Shown: piece by piece, positions 18,862 to 26,527 of the stretch | How positions within the stretch are numbered: position 1 is the first letter of the stretch | Layout of the letters: each line of letters opens with the position of its first letter | Assembly (NCBI RefSeq): GCF_042651425.1 | Contig: NZ_JBHSCW010000007.1 | Span: 62,001-126,000, forward strand | Origin: Fodinicurvata halophila | GTDB taxonomy: Bacteria; Pseudomonadota; Alphaproteobacteria; Kiloniellales; DSM-21159 | Length of the DNA: 64,000 nt | Direction: 5' to 3' | Notes under the pieces: generated by a model | Database searches by the model: none | The model's input: the letters and a program-made list of their open reading frames with translations, nothing else | What the model was told of the DNA's origin: nothing | Made by a program: the position numbers and the translations under genes

Positions 18862-19521
18862 ATGAAAATCTTTATCAAATTCGCACTTGCCTCCTGTCTC
18901 GTGCTTTCGGCCATGCCCGTTCTGGCCGATGAACGTTTTCAAGGCTATTGGTACGATTCGGCAGGCTCAGAAGAATTCGATCTGAGCGAAATCTATTTGA
19001 TCGAATCACTTGGCGCTGATGGCACCCTACGCGGCCTTGATGTCAACGTTGATCAGGCGAACGGATTTTCTGGAGGACGTTATGAGGTGTCTGGCGATCG
19101 CATCGTGATCACCTATCCCGAAGAAGAAGGGGAGTTTGCATTCACTTACGAATTCCTGGACGAGGATAGGGTGGTTTATCGCAACGAAGAGGAGGATTTT
19201 CAGGCGGTTTTTCATCGCCTGCCCGAGGATGCCTATCTTTCCCAGGCTCTCATGCGGCTTGTCGATACCGGACGACCCCTACAGGTAACCCTCGTTGAAG
19301 AGCCATCCATAGGCTCGGACGTAGCCATGGTTTCGCTCGACAATGAAGAGGCTGTTTTCGAGATAGCCATGGACAAGGAAGCGCAGTACGAGGGTGAAAT
19401 GACGCAAGGAGATGATGTCGTGCTTGCCGCCCTCCATGACCATCTTCTCATCATGCGCAATAATGCGGGCTATCCCGCGGACCAGTTCTCGGAGATCGTG
19501 CATCTGTTGCGCGATAGATAA
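18862..19521 (+). CDS. Exported lipocalin-like hypothetical protein, tandem paralog 4
   Basis: This encodes 219 residues from the ATG at 18862; the ATG at 18856 abuts GAGGG directly, whereas 18862 leaves six bases. A signal peptide (FALASCLVLSAMPVLA) precedes the mature start DERFQGYWYDSAGSEEF. The shared motifs YEVSGDRIVITYP, FTYEFLDEDRVVY and HRLPEDAYLSQALMRLVDTG align with paralog 3 without large gaps. It is highly acidic. It ends the array; 156 bases without a recognisable gene follow before the transglutaminase gene. Confidence 0.76.
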   Translation: MKIFIKFALASCLVLSAMPVLADERFQGYWYDSAGSEEFDLSEIYLIESLGADGTLRGLDVNVDQANGFSGGRYEVSGDRIVITYPEEEGEFAFTYEFLDEDRVVYRNEEEDFQAVFHRLPEDAYLSQALMRLVDTGRPLQVTLVEEPSIGSDVAMVSLDNEEAVFEIAMDKEAQYEGEMTQGDDVVLAALHDHLLIMRNNAGYPADQFSEIVHLLRDR

Positions 19522-19677
19522 CACCCATTCTCCAAGTCGTCCTGTAAGGGGGCCTCGTGCCAGTCAACCGGTGAAACCACAGCAGAGCAGCTTGTGCTTG
19601 CTTGCATATGGGGTTGTATTTTAGGCCTTCTTCCGGCTTGCCATAGAAGAGCAGCACCTTGACAGGCAGGACTTGCC

Positions 19678-20574
19678 ATGACGCGTCTTACCGTCTCGCA
19701 TACGACGGTCTATCGTTATTCCAGACCCGTCCTTTTCGGCGAGCATCGCCTGATGTTCCGGCCGCGGGACAGTCACGACCTGCGACTCATCAACACCGGC
19801 CTGGCGATCTCGCCGCCGGCGCGGGTTCACTGGTTTCACGACGTCTTCTCGAATTCCATCGCCGTGGCCAGCTTCCAGGAGGCCGCGGAGGAGCTGCGCT
19901 TCGAAAGCAACATCGAGATCGAGCATTACGGCCTGTCCGATCCGGACTTCCCGCTGGAGCCCTATGCGGAAACCTACCCCTTCTCCTATCCCAGTGAGGA
20001 GATTCCGGACCTGGGGCGCACCACGGAACGCCACTATCCCGATCCGGAGCGCCGGCTGGACGGCTGGGTGAAGGCCTTCCTGGACGGCCAGGGACAGGTC
20101 GCCACCCGAGAGCTGCTTAGCCGCATCACGGCTGCCGTCGGACAGCAGTTCCATTACGAGCGGCGCTATGCCGTGGGAACCCAGAGTCCGATCGCCACGC
20201 TGGACAGCGGTACGGGCACCTGTCGGGACTTCGCGCTGTTCATGATGGAGGCGGTGCGGGCCCTGGGACTGGCCGCACGGTTCGTCACAGGCTATCTCTA
20301 CGATCCGGCCCTCGACGAAGCGGGCGCCTCGACGGTCCGCGGGGCCGGCAGCACCCATGCCTGGGTCCAGGTCTACCTGCCCGGTGCGGGGTGGGTGGAA
20401 TTCGATCCCACCAACGGGCTGATCGGAGGTGCCAACCTGATACGGGTGGGTGTCGCGCGCGACCCCGGACAGGCCGTTCCCCTGCAAGGCTCCTACAGCG
20501 GGGCGGCCGAGGATTTCCTGGACATGGAGGTGGACGTCCGGGTCAGCTCTGCGGGCTCGCCAGCCCCAGCCTGA
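19678..20574 (+). CDS. Transglutaminase-like cysteine protease family protein
   Basis: This is a 298-residue cytosolic protein with an N-terminal Bact_transglu_N domain (opening RLTVSHTTVYRYSRPV, about residues 1-80) and a transglutaminase-like core. The catalytic triad is visible as Cys182 (GTGTCRDFA), His227 (STHAWVQVY) and Asp243 (FDPTNG). These proteins often sit beside alpha-E and circularly permuted ATP-grasp genes, but neither is present here. The exact reaction (peptidase or amide-forming) is unknown. Its last 32 bases overlap the convergent DUF3253 gene. Confidence 0.9.
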   Translation: MTRLTVSHTTVYRYSRPVLFGEHRLMFRPRDSHDLRLINTGLAISPPARVHWFHDVFSNSIAVASFQEAAEELRFESNIEIEHYGLSDPDFPLEPYAETYPFSYPSEEIPDLGRTTERHYPDPERRLDGWVKAFLDGQGQVATRELLSRITAAVGQQFHYERRYAVGTQSPIATLDSGTGTCRDFALFMMEAVRALGLAARFVTGYLYDPALDEAGASTVRGAGSTHAWVQVYLPGAGWVEFDPTNGLIGGANLIRVGVARDPGQAVPLQGSYSGAAEDFLDMEVDVRVSSAGSPAPA

Positions 20575-20878
20575 TGAGCCCTTTCACCGGCGCGTGGGGG
20601 TCCTGGGGAACGCCCCGGCGATAGATCGTGATATCCCCGCGCCGCGCCAGGAAAAGGGCCTGCTGGCGCGCGGCCGGCAGATAACGGCGCCAGAGCTCTC
20701 GGCTCTTCTTCGCTTCCGGCCGGGTGGCTGCATAGGTCCGGGCGGCATCGGTGGGGGTAATGGTCTTGCCGGGCTCTGCATCCCGCAGCAGTTCAAGGAT
20801 CGTCTCTGCCAGAGGATCGAGACCGTCCTCGGACAGGGCCGTGTTCTGCTTCTCGGGTTCGGGCGCTTCTCTGCTCAT
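20543..20878 (-). CDS. DUF3253 domain protein
   Basis: This is a 111-residue protein. A disordered acidic N-terminus precedes a winged-helix-like core (ILELLRDAEPGKTITPTDAART to the YLPAARQQALFLARRGDITIYRRG strand/helix), ending in KGLIRLGL. This layout matches DUF3253, small proteins of unknown function often found in proteobacteria. I start at the ATG at 20878, where the plausible protein begins; the longer open frame upstream is antisense to nth. It is convergent and overlapping with the transglutaminase gene. Confidence 0.8.
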   Translation of the reverse strand: MSREAPEPEKQNTALSEDGLDPLAETILELLRDAEPGKTITPTDAARTYAATRPEAKKSRELWRRYLPAARQQALFLARRGDITIYRRGVPQDPHAPVKGLIRLGLASPQS

Positions 20879-21058
20879 GGGAACTTCTGCCTGACTTGCC
20901 TGAACCGGGCCTAACGGAAGACCGCCGGGCCTGCAAGCCCCTTCGCGGCGAGAGGGGATGGTTGCTACCGCCCTCTCCCTTGCTTGTGGTTTGAATATTG
21001 GCGGAAATCCTGCTCTAAGGGGGTGCGGGAGAGAGATTTCAAGACGGGAAGACCATCC

Positions 21059-21697
21059 ATGCGCAAGGCCGATATCGCCGCTTTCTTCGACCGACTTGCC
21101 GAGACGAACCCGGCGCCCAAGGGCGAACTGGAGTTTGTGAATCCCTATACCCTGCTGGTCGCCGTGGTCCTCTCGGCCCAGGCCACGGACACAGGAGTCA
21201 ACAAGGCCACCCGGGCGCTCTTCGCCGTGGCCGATACACCGCAGAAGATGCTGGACCTGGGGGAGGAGCGGCTGCGTACGTACATCAAGACCATCGGTCT
21301 GTTCAACACCAAGGCCAAGAATGTCATGGCCCTGTCGCGCCAGCTGGTGGAGCAGCACGACGGCCAGGTGCCGCGGGATCGCGCGGCGCTGGAGAAGCTG
21401 CCGGGCGTTGGCCGCAAGACGGCCAACGTGGTCCTGAACATCGCCTTCGGCGAGCCGACGATCGCGGTGGACACCCATATCTTTCGCGTGAGCAACCGCA
21501 CCGGCCTGGCCCCCGGCAAGACGCCGCTGGAGGTCGAGAAGACGCTGGAGAAGGTGGTGCCCGAGGACCGCAAGCAGCACGCCCACCACTGGCTGATCCT
21601 GCACGGACGCTATGTCTGCAAGGCGCGCCGGCCAGAGTGCGAACGCTGCGTGGTCGAGCCCTATTGCAGCTACACGGCAAAGACCACGGCCGGCTGA
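21059..21697 (+). CDS. nth: Endonuclease III
   Basis: This 212-residue base-excision-repair enzyme is a bifunctional DNA glycosylase/AP lyase that removes oxidised pyrimidines. The helix-hairpin-helix LPGVGRKTANVV carries catalytic Lys120, and VDTHIFRVSNR carries Asp138. The C-terminal [4Fe-4S] loop has Cys187, 194, 197 and 203 with spacing C-x6-C-x2-C-x5-C. These positions match the E. coli enzyme exactly, which supports the start at 21059 over upstream alternatives. It is divergent from the DUF3253 gene. Confidence 0.97.
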   Translation: MRKADIAAFFDRLAETNPAPKGELEFVNPYTLLVAVVLSAQATDTGVNKATRALFAVADTPQKMLDLGEERLRTYIKTIGLFNTKAKNVMALSRQLVEQHDGQVPRDRAALEKLPGVGRKTANVVLNIAFGEPTIAVDTHIFRVSNRTGLAPGKTPLEVEKTLEKVVPEDRKQHAHHWLILHGRYVCKARRPECERCVVEPYCSYTAKTTAG

Positions 21698-21706
21698 GGG
21701 GCAGCT

Positions 21707-22084
21707 TCAGGTTCTCCTGAGCACGCTGCCCATGCAGCGATCCATGGCCACGGCTTCGGCCAAGTTGTTGCGCGCCTCCAGATGGGTCACGGTCTCGATA
21801 CCACCGGGGGTCTCATAGAGGAAGACGTCGAGCACGCAGCTTCGGCTGCGATACTGCCAGATCTCCGCCGGGGCCTCACGACGCAGCATGCGTGGCTCGC
21901 CCAAGGTCGAGGTCAGACCGGCACGATCCAGACCGATCAAGCTCTCCGGCTGCTTGTGTGCCGTGGAAGCGGGGACCCCGGAGGGCCCCGCTTGTCCCGT
22001 CTCCTGCGGGCCGCCAGCACAACCGCCGAGCATGAGCAGCAGCAGGCAGAAACCAAGGGCACGCAAGATCACGACGGACGACAC
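21707..22084 (-). CDS. Small lipoprotein of unknown function
   Basis: This encodes 125 residues with a lipoprotein signal peptide ending in the lipobox MLGGC (lipidated Cys22). After a Pro/Gly-rich linker comes a compact domain: IGLDRAGLTSTLGEPRMLRREAP, then EIWQYRSRSCVLDVFLY and a C-terminal helix with another Cys. This resembles the SmpA/OmlA-like fold of outer-membrane accessory lipoproteins, which is inference. It lies last on the minus strand behind bactofilin and converges on nth, nine bases from its stop. Confidence 0.78.
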   Translation of the reverse strand: MSSVVILRALGFCLLLLMLGGCAGGPQETGQAGPSGVPASTAHKQPESLIGLDRAGLTSTLGEPRMLRREAPAEIWQYRSRSCVLDVFLYETPGGIETVTHLEARNNLAEAVAMDRCMGSVLRRT

Positions 22085-22108
22085 AACTGAGCCGCTGAAC
22101 CTCTCGAC

Positions 22109-22804
22109 TTAACCGGCCACGCTGGCCTTTTCGCCCTGGGCCTCATCGCCGCTTTCGGCGGCGGCAGCAGGCTTGGCGGTGCCTGTGGCTTCACCGTTGC
22201 CGGATTTCGTCGTGCTTGAGGCGGCGCTCTTCGCCTTTTCCTCGCCTTCCGAGACCTTGCCGCGGATACGACCGCCGCGCTCGACCTCGATCTCGGCATA
22301 GTGCAGCTCACCGTCGATCTGGCCGCTGGAATGGAGAAGCAGCCGGTCCCGCACGGTCAGCTCGCCCTCGAAGGTGCCGCTGATCTCGGCATAGTCCACC
22401 ATGGCCCGTCCGCGGAAGAGGCCGTGTTCCGAGATTTCCAGAACCTGGGCACCGCTGAGGTCGGCCTCGACCTCGCCTTCGACCACCAGTTTCTCGCACG
22501 CGTTGATCTCGCCAGAGAGCTTTATACCCCGACCGACGATCAGCTTCTTGCCCTCACCTTCCTCTTGGCTTTTCATTTCACTCATGGTCCCTTCTTTGCC
22601 TGCAGCCTGTTCACTTCCGCGACGATCGGCGCCGCCACTGTACTCCGCGGGTCTGCGGACGGGCGGGACCGGCTGCCGGTCAAGCACGGCTGAAGCATCC
22701 GGCCGACTGGAGGTGCGCCCCTTTGCGCCCCCCTGCTGGGTGCGGGGATCCGCAGATCCCGGCTTTGTGCCGGTGTCTGCCTCATTCTTTCGCTTTCCGA
22801 ACAT
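22109..22804 (-). CDS. Bactofilin (polymer-forming cytoskeletal protein)
   Basis: This encodes 231 residues. The central region (about 85-185) is the bactofilin right-handed beta-helix, with repeating VEGEVEADLSG, ISEHGLFRGRA and SSGQIDGELHYAEIEVERGG turns. It polymerises without nucleotide into membrane-associated filaments that organise wall or envelope enzymes. Long disordered flanks lie on both sides, an Arg/Pro/Gly-rich N-terminus and an Ala/Lys/Glu-rich tail. An internal ATG at the MSEMKSQ position could give a shorter form, but AGGA eight bases before 22804 favours the long one. The start lies two bases after the EI24-gene stop, so the two are coupled. Confidence 0.92.
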   Translation of the reverse strand: MFGKRKNEADTGTKPGSADPRTQQGGAKGRTSSRPDASAVLDRQPVPPVRRPAEYSGGADRRGSEQAAGKEGTMSEMKSQEEGEGKKLIVGRGIKLSGEINACEKLVVEGEVEADLSGAQVLEISEHGLFRGRAMVDYAEISGTFEGELTVRDRLLLHSSGQIDGELHYAEIEVERGGRIRGKVSEGEEKAKSAASSTTKSGNGEATGTAKPAAAAESGDEAQGEKASVAG

Positions 22805-22806
22805 CG

Positions 22807-23586
22807 CTAGATCCTGTCTCCTTCTGGATGAAAGGCCGATTCCCGCGCGTCATTGCGGGTATCGGGTGGATATCCCCCCTGCCGCCGCATCCTTTCGAAA
22901 ACGTGCAGCATGAAGGCGATCGCCACGATTGGCATGACGATATTGATGACGGGAAGAGTCAATAATATGGCTATGACGACCCCCGTCAGAAAAATTCGCC
23001 CCTGCTGCCTGCGCCGCAGCCGACCAGCCTCGCTGGAGGACAGTCGGCGCACGGCCGCGATTTCGAAAAACTCCCGCCCCAGAAGGTACCCGTTCACGCT
23101 GTAGAAGACCAGAGCATTGAACGGCGGGAAGAACAGCAGAATCAGGTAGAGCGGCAGGGCTGCCAGATTCACCAGAATGATGATCAGGGTCATGCGCAGG
23201 GCATCGCCGGCCATTTCCATGAGCGGCTGCTCGCGTGCCGGCGGCAGCTCGGGATAGTGCTTGCGTTCCACGGCATCGCAGATGGGGTCAAGGTAGAAGG
23301 AGAGTACCAGCCCGACCACGGCCGGGAACAGCAGGAAGCTGACAATCAGTATGCCGCTGAAAGCGGCCGTGGCATAGAGAAAGCGAATGATGCCCAGCCA
23401 GAATTCCCCCCAGCCCTGGGCATCGGCCCAGTGGTAGAGGTATTCGCCAAAGGCGCTGAGACCGAAGGTGGCGCTGATCCATAGAACGATGAAGGTCAGA
23501 AGCGTCAGGCCGAAGGACAGGCGCATCACCCGGCGGGATTCCGGGTCGGTCAGGATGCCGAGCGCTTTCATGAAATCGGAGAGCAT
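22807..23586 (-). CDS. EI24/CysZ-like membrane protein
   Basis: This is a 259-residue polytopic protein. Hydrophobic segments near residues 22-42, 62-92, 128-155 and 200-230 surround the motif SFYLDPICDAVERKHYPELPP, and the loop NGYLLGREFFEIAAVRR is typical of the EI24 (DUF540) family. CysZ members transport sulfate, but many alphaproteobacterial homologues have no known substrate. I choose the ATG at 23586; a TTG 12 codons upstream is less likely. It is coupled to bactofilin, hinting at an envelope role. Confidence 0.83.
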   Translation of the reverse strand: MLSDFMKALGILTDPESRRVMRLSFGLTLLTFIVLWISATFGLSAFGEYLYHWADAQGWGEFWLGIIRFLYATAAFSGILIVSFLLFPAVVGLVLSFYLDPICDAVERKHYPELPPAREQPLMEMAGDALRMTLIIILVNLAALPLYLILLFFPPFNALVFYSVNGYLLGREFFEIAAVRRLSSSEAGRLRRRQQGRIFLTGVVIAILLTLPVINIVMPIVAIAFMLHVFERMRRQGGYPPDTRNDARESAFHPEGDRI

Positions 23587-23657
23587 GAGCGCAGGCTTAG
23601 AATGCCCTTTCGCTGCAGGCAAGCGAGAATCTCAGCAGGCTGTGGTGGGGTCTGGCC

Positions 23658-24320
23658 TCAATCCTCGCTCCATTGGCGCAGCAGGTTGCTACGGGTGCGT
23701 GCCAGGCGGTCGAACAGGCTGCTCTTGCCCTCGCTCTGGTAGACCTCCTTGAGCGCGCTTTCCAGGTCGAAGAGGATGGCGCGCTGGTCCGCCCGGCGAA
23801 TGTAGCTGCGCACCCAGCCCACCACGGCCAGACGCAGTCCCGCATCCACCGGCGCCACGCGGTGCAGGCTGTCGGAGGGATAGAGCACGAGTTGGCCCGG
23901 TGGCAGCTTCACGGCACGTTCCAGGCTGCTTTCCATGATCATCAGTTCGCCGCCGCTGTAGTCCGCGGGATCGCTGAGAAACAAGGTGAAGGAAAGATCC
24001 GTGCGCTGACCGCCCATCAGCGCATCGTCCACATGAAGTCCATATTCCATGCCCGGCTCGTAGCGGCTTGCAAGCAGTTTCACGAAGCGCTTGGGCCAGG
24101 CTGCGGCGCGGAACACCTCATGCCGCGAGAGCGCCTGCTCCACCTTGCGGATCACGCCATCGCGCTGTGTTCCGCTCTTGAGCTGCTGGTTCTTCTTCAC
24201 CTGACGGGCATGCCAGCCGGCGCTGTTACGGCCATCCTCGAACAGGCCGGGATCGTCCATGGCCTCCCGCAAGGCCTGACATTCGACGGCGGAGAGGATG
24301 TTATCGATGATGTGGAGCAT
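23658..24320 (-). CDS. Fe(II)/2-oxoglutarate dioxygenase, PKHD-type hydroxylase (YbiX/PiuC family)
   Basis: This encodes 220 residues. The double-stranded beta-helix iron site is His96 and Asp98 (in GLHVDDALM) with His153 (in SDSLHRVAPV), and Arg163 is placed to bind 2-oxoglutarate. PiuC-type genes are classically iron-repressed and sit beside TonB siderophore receptors; none is present here. The upstream 19-bp Fur-like palindrome (24364-24382) supports iron control. The gene is divergent from the GGE-repeat protein gene, which shares that control region. The hydroxylated substrate is unknown. Confidence 0.93.
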   Translation of the reverse strand: MLHIIDNILSAVECQALREAMDDPGLFEDGRNSAGWHARQVKKNQQLKSGTQRDGVIRKVEQALSRHEVFRAAAWPKRFVKLLASRYEPGMEYGLHVDDALMGGQRTDLSFTLFLSDPADYSGGELMIMESSLERAVKLPPGQLVLYPSDSLHRVAPVDAGLRLAVVGWVRSYIRRADQRAILFDLESALKEVYQSEGKSSLFDRLARTRSNLLRQWSED

Positions 24321-24363
24321 GGGAAAGCCTGCCCAGCGAGCGGAGTGCGACGTTAATATTGAT

Positions 24364-24382
24364 ATTGATTATCATAATCAAT
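24364..24382. promoter_or_regulatory. Fur-like operator between the PKHD and GGE-repeat genes
   Basis: A perfect 9-1-9 inverted repeat has arms ATTGATTAT and ATAATCAAT around a central C, in an AT-rich island between two divergent genes. Its core closely resembles the 7-1-7 Fur-box consensus TGATAATnATTATCA. The 9-1-9 symmetry matches Fur operators. Iron repression of both genes is inferred. Confidence 0.7.
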
Positions 24383-24441
24383 TATGATCTTGCTTTAGCA
24401 CGTCCTCCGGTATTCCGAAAGACAGAGAAAGGATTCCTGCC

Positions 24442-25356
24442 ATGAAAGATCAACTCAAGGCATTTACGGCTCTGGGTATGGCGGCTGCGCTGGGCACCGG
24501 CCTGTCGGCATCTGCATCCGCTGCGTCCGAGAACGGGGAATTTTTGAATGGTGAGGACTTGAAAGCCAGAAGCTCCCTGTCTTCCGTCCAGCTTGCCGAA
24601 GGCGGTGAAGGCGGTGAAGGCGGTGAAGGCGGTGAAGGCGGTGAAGGCGGTGAAGGCGGTGAAGGCGGTGAAGGCGGCGAAGGTGGCGAAGGTGGCGAAG
24701 GTGGCGAAGGCGCTTCGGCTGTCAGCGACGATGCCGCCTATCTGTCCACGCTGGCCCTTATGCGAGGGCATCTGAAGGTCGGGGTTGATCTCTATCGCCA
24801 GGGGCATCAGCAGGCGTCCGTCACCCACATGAAACATCCCGAGGACGAGCTCTACGCCGGTTTCGTACCAGCGCTCGAGGCCAGGGATGCCGAAGGCTTT
24901 GCGAAGGAATTGCAGGCGCTTGCCGAGGCAGTCGAGCAGGAGCAGTCGGTCGAGGAGGTGGAAAGCCGCTACGAATCTCTCCTGACAGCCATGTCGGAAG
25001 CCGAAGGCGCGGTCGGCCAGGTCGGTCTGGACACGCGTCTGGCCGTGATTCATCGCCTGTTTGCCACCGCAGCCGAGGAATACGATATTGCGGTGGAAGA
25101 CGACGGACGCGTCTCCAACGCCCATGAATACCAGGATGCCCTCGGCTTTGTGCGTGTGGCCGAGGACATGCTGGACCAGCTGTCCGAAGAAGAGCGCACG
25201 CAGGCCGGCGAAGCAATCGGGCGGATCGAGGCGCAGATTTCCGCGGTCGAGCCGCTCTGGCCGTCCCTGGTTCCTCCCGAAAGCGTGGATCAGCAGCCTA
25301 GCGTTCTGTATGGGGCGGCGGCCAAGGTGGAGATTGCGACCCTCTCAGTGCAGTAA
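24442..25356 (+). CDS. Exported Gly-Gly-Glu repeat protein, likely iron-regulated
   Basis: This encodes 304 residues. A signal peptide (ALGTGLSASASAA) is followed by a short linker, twelve consecutive GGE triplets, and a mostly helical domain. That domain contains LALMRGHLKVGVDLYRQGH and the conserved-looking THMKHPEDELYAGF. The histidine, methionine and clustered glutamate residues would suit binding of iron or another divalent metal. I recall related unnamed proteins in other alphaproteobacteria but know no function. The ATG follows AAGGA by about eight bases. The divergent PKHD gene and shared Fur-like box place it in the iron-starvation response, which is inference. Confidence 0.78.
   Translation: MKDQLKAFTALGMAAALGTGLSASASAASENGEFLNGEDLKARSSLSSVQLAEGGEGGEGGEGGEGGEGGEGGEGGEGGEGGEGGEGGEGASAVSDDAAYLSTLALMRGHLKVGVDLYRQGHQQASVTHMKHPEDELYAGFVPALEARDAEGFAKELQALAEAVEQEQSVEEVESRYESLLTAMSEAEGAVGQVGLDTRLAVIHRLFATAAEEYDIAVEDDGRVSNAHEYQDALGFVRVAEDMLDQLSEEERTQAGEAIGRIEAQISAVEPLWPSLVPPESVDQQPSVLYGAAAKVEIATLSVQ
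24601..24708 (+). repeat. 9-bp tandem repeat (12 units) encoding (GGE)12
   Basis: Eight identical units GGCGGTGAA are followed by four variants (GGCGGCGAA once, GGTGGCGAA three times), all in frame. The identical block should be prone to slippage; because the unit is nine bases, length changes alter the number of GGE triplets without a frameshift. The 3' variants look older. Confidence 0.97.
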
Positions 25357-25381
25357 GGTTGCAGCGAAGCGGCTGGATCGT

Positions 25382-25413
25382 GCCTCCGGCGGTCCTGTGG
25401 GGCTGCCGGAGGC
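25382..25413 (+). terminator. Hairpin after the GGE-repeat gene
   Basis: A perfect 9-bp stem (GCCTCCGGC with GCCGGAGGC) with a 14-base loop lies 26 bases after the stop. There is no proper T-tract after it, so termination is possible but unproven. Confidence 0.35.
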
Positions 25414-25495
25414 CGTCTTGTGCATGCTGGACGCCTGAGAGGGACAGGTGTAGGTTGGCGCCGCTTATCAACGACAGTCGGCACGGATCCCTCGA

Positions 25496-26494
25496 ATGAC
25501 GGACAAAGCCTTCGACGTGGTGGGCATCGGCAATGCCATCGTCGATGTCATTTCCACGTCCAGCGACGCCTTTCTGGAAGAGCACGATCTGTCGAAGGGC
25601 GGCATGACCCTGGTGGATGCGGAACGCGCGCGTCAGCTCTATGCCGCCACCGGCCCGACCACGGAGATGTCCGGAGGGTCGGCTGCCAACACCCTGGCTG
25701 GCCTGGCCTCTCTGGGCGGCCGCGGCGGATTCATCGGCAAAGTGCGCAACGACCAGCTGGGCGAAATCTTCCGGCATGACATCCGTTCCACGGGGATCGC
25801 CTTCACCACGCTGCCTGGCGATGACGGTGCGGCCACGGGCCGCTGTCTCGTCTTCGTCACGCCGGATGCCCAGCGCACCATGGCCACGCACCTCGGCATT
25901 TCGGTGACCCTGGGACCGGAGGACGTCAATCACGAGCTGATCGCGGAGGCCCGTGTCCTTTACCTGGAAGGCTATCTCTGGGACGCTGAATCCGCGAAGC
26001 AGGCCTTCCTGGATGCCGTGGCCACGGCAAAGGCCAATGAAACGCAAGTGGCGCTTTCTCTGTCCGATCCGTTCTGCGTGGAGCGTCACAGGGAGAGTTT
26101 CCTGAACCTGATAGAGCATCACGTCGACCTGCTGTTCGCGAACGAACAGGAAGCAAAGAGCCTGTATCTCTGTGAGAAGCTGGACAAGGCCACAGCGAAG
26201 CTGCGCCATCATTGCGATACGGTTGTCATTACCCGCAGCGCGGCCGGATCCCTGATCCTTCAGGGAGAGGAGAGCGTCGAGGTTGCGGCAGAAACCCTGG
26301 GTGAGGTTGTCGACACCACCGGTGCCGGCGATCTCTATGCGGCGGGCTTCCTTTACGGCCATACCCGGGGCCATCCCCCGTCGTCCTGCGGACACATCGG
26401 GGCCCTGGCCGCGGGCGAGGCCATCTCTCACGTCGGTCCCCGGCCCCAGCAGAGCCTGAGCGAGCTGCTTGCCGCCCGGGAGCTGCAGCTGTAG
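25496..26494 (+). CDS. PfkB-family sugar kinase (adenosine kinase-like)
   Basis: This is a 332-residue cytosolic ribokinase-fold kinase. The N-terminal GIGNAIVDV strand and the GGSAANTLAGLASLGG substrate-binding segment are of the adenosine-kinase/PfkB type common in alphaproteobacteria. The C-terminal PfkB signature DTTGAGDLYAAGF contains the catalytic base Asp279. Annotated relatives phosphorylate adenosine or other nucleosides, but the substrate cannot be fixed from sequence. It precedes typA by 33 bases on the same strand. Confidence 0.9.
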   Translation: MTDKAFDVVGIGNAIVDVISTSSDAFLEEHDLSKGGMTLVDAERARQLYAATGPTTEMSGGSAANTLAGLASLGGRGGFIGKVRNDQLGEIFRHDIRSTGIAFTTLPGDDGAATGRCLVFVTPDAQRTMATHLGISVTLGPEDVNHELIAEARVLYLEGYLWDAESAKQAFLDAVATAKANETQVALSLSDPFCVERHRESFLNLIEHHVDLLFANEQEAKSLYLCEKLDKATAKLRHHCDTVVITRSAAGSLILQGEESVEVAAETLGEVVDTTGAGDLYAAGFLYGHTRGHPPSSCGHIGALAAGEAISHVGPRPQQSLSELLAARELQL

Positions 26495-26527
26495 ACCATT
26501 GCTTATTTCCGACAGTGGACAAACCCT

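Noticed and set aside
24601..24708. Tandem repeats as a CRISPR array
   Set aside because: Units are contiguous 9-mers in frame inside a gene, with no spacers; they encode GGE triplets.
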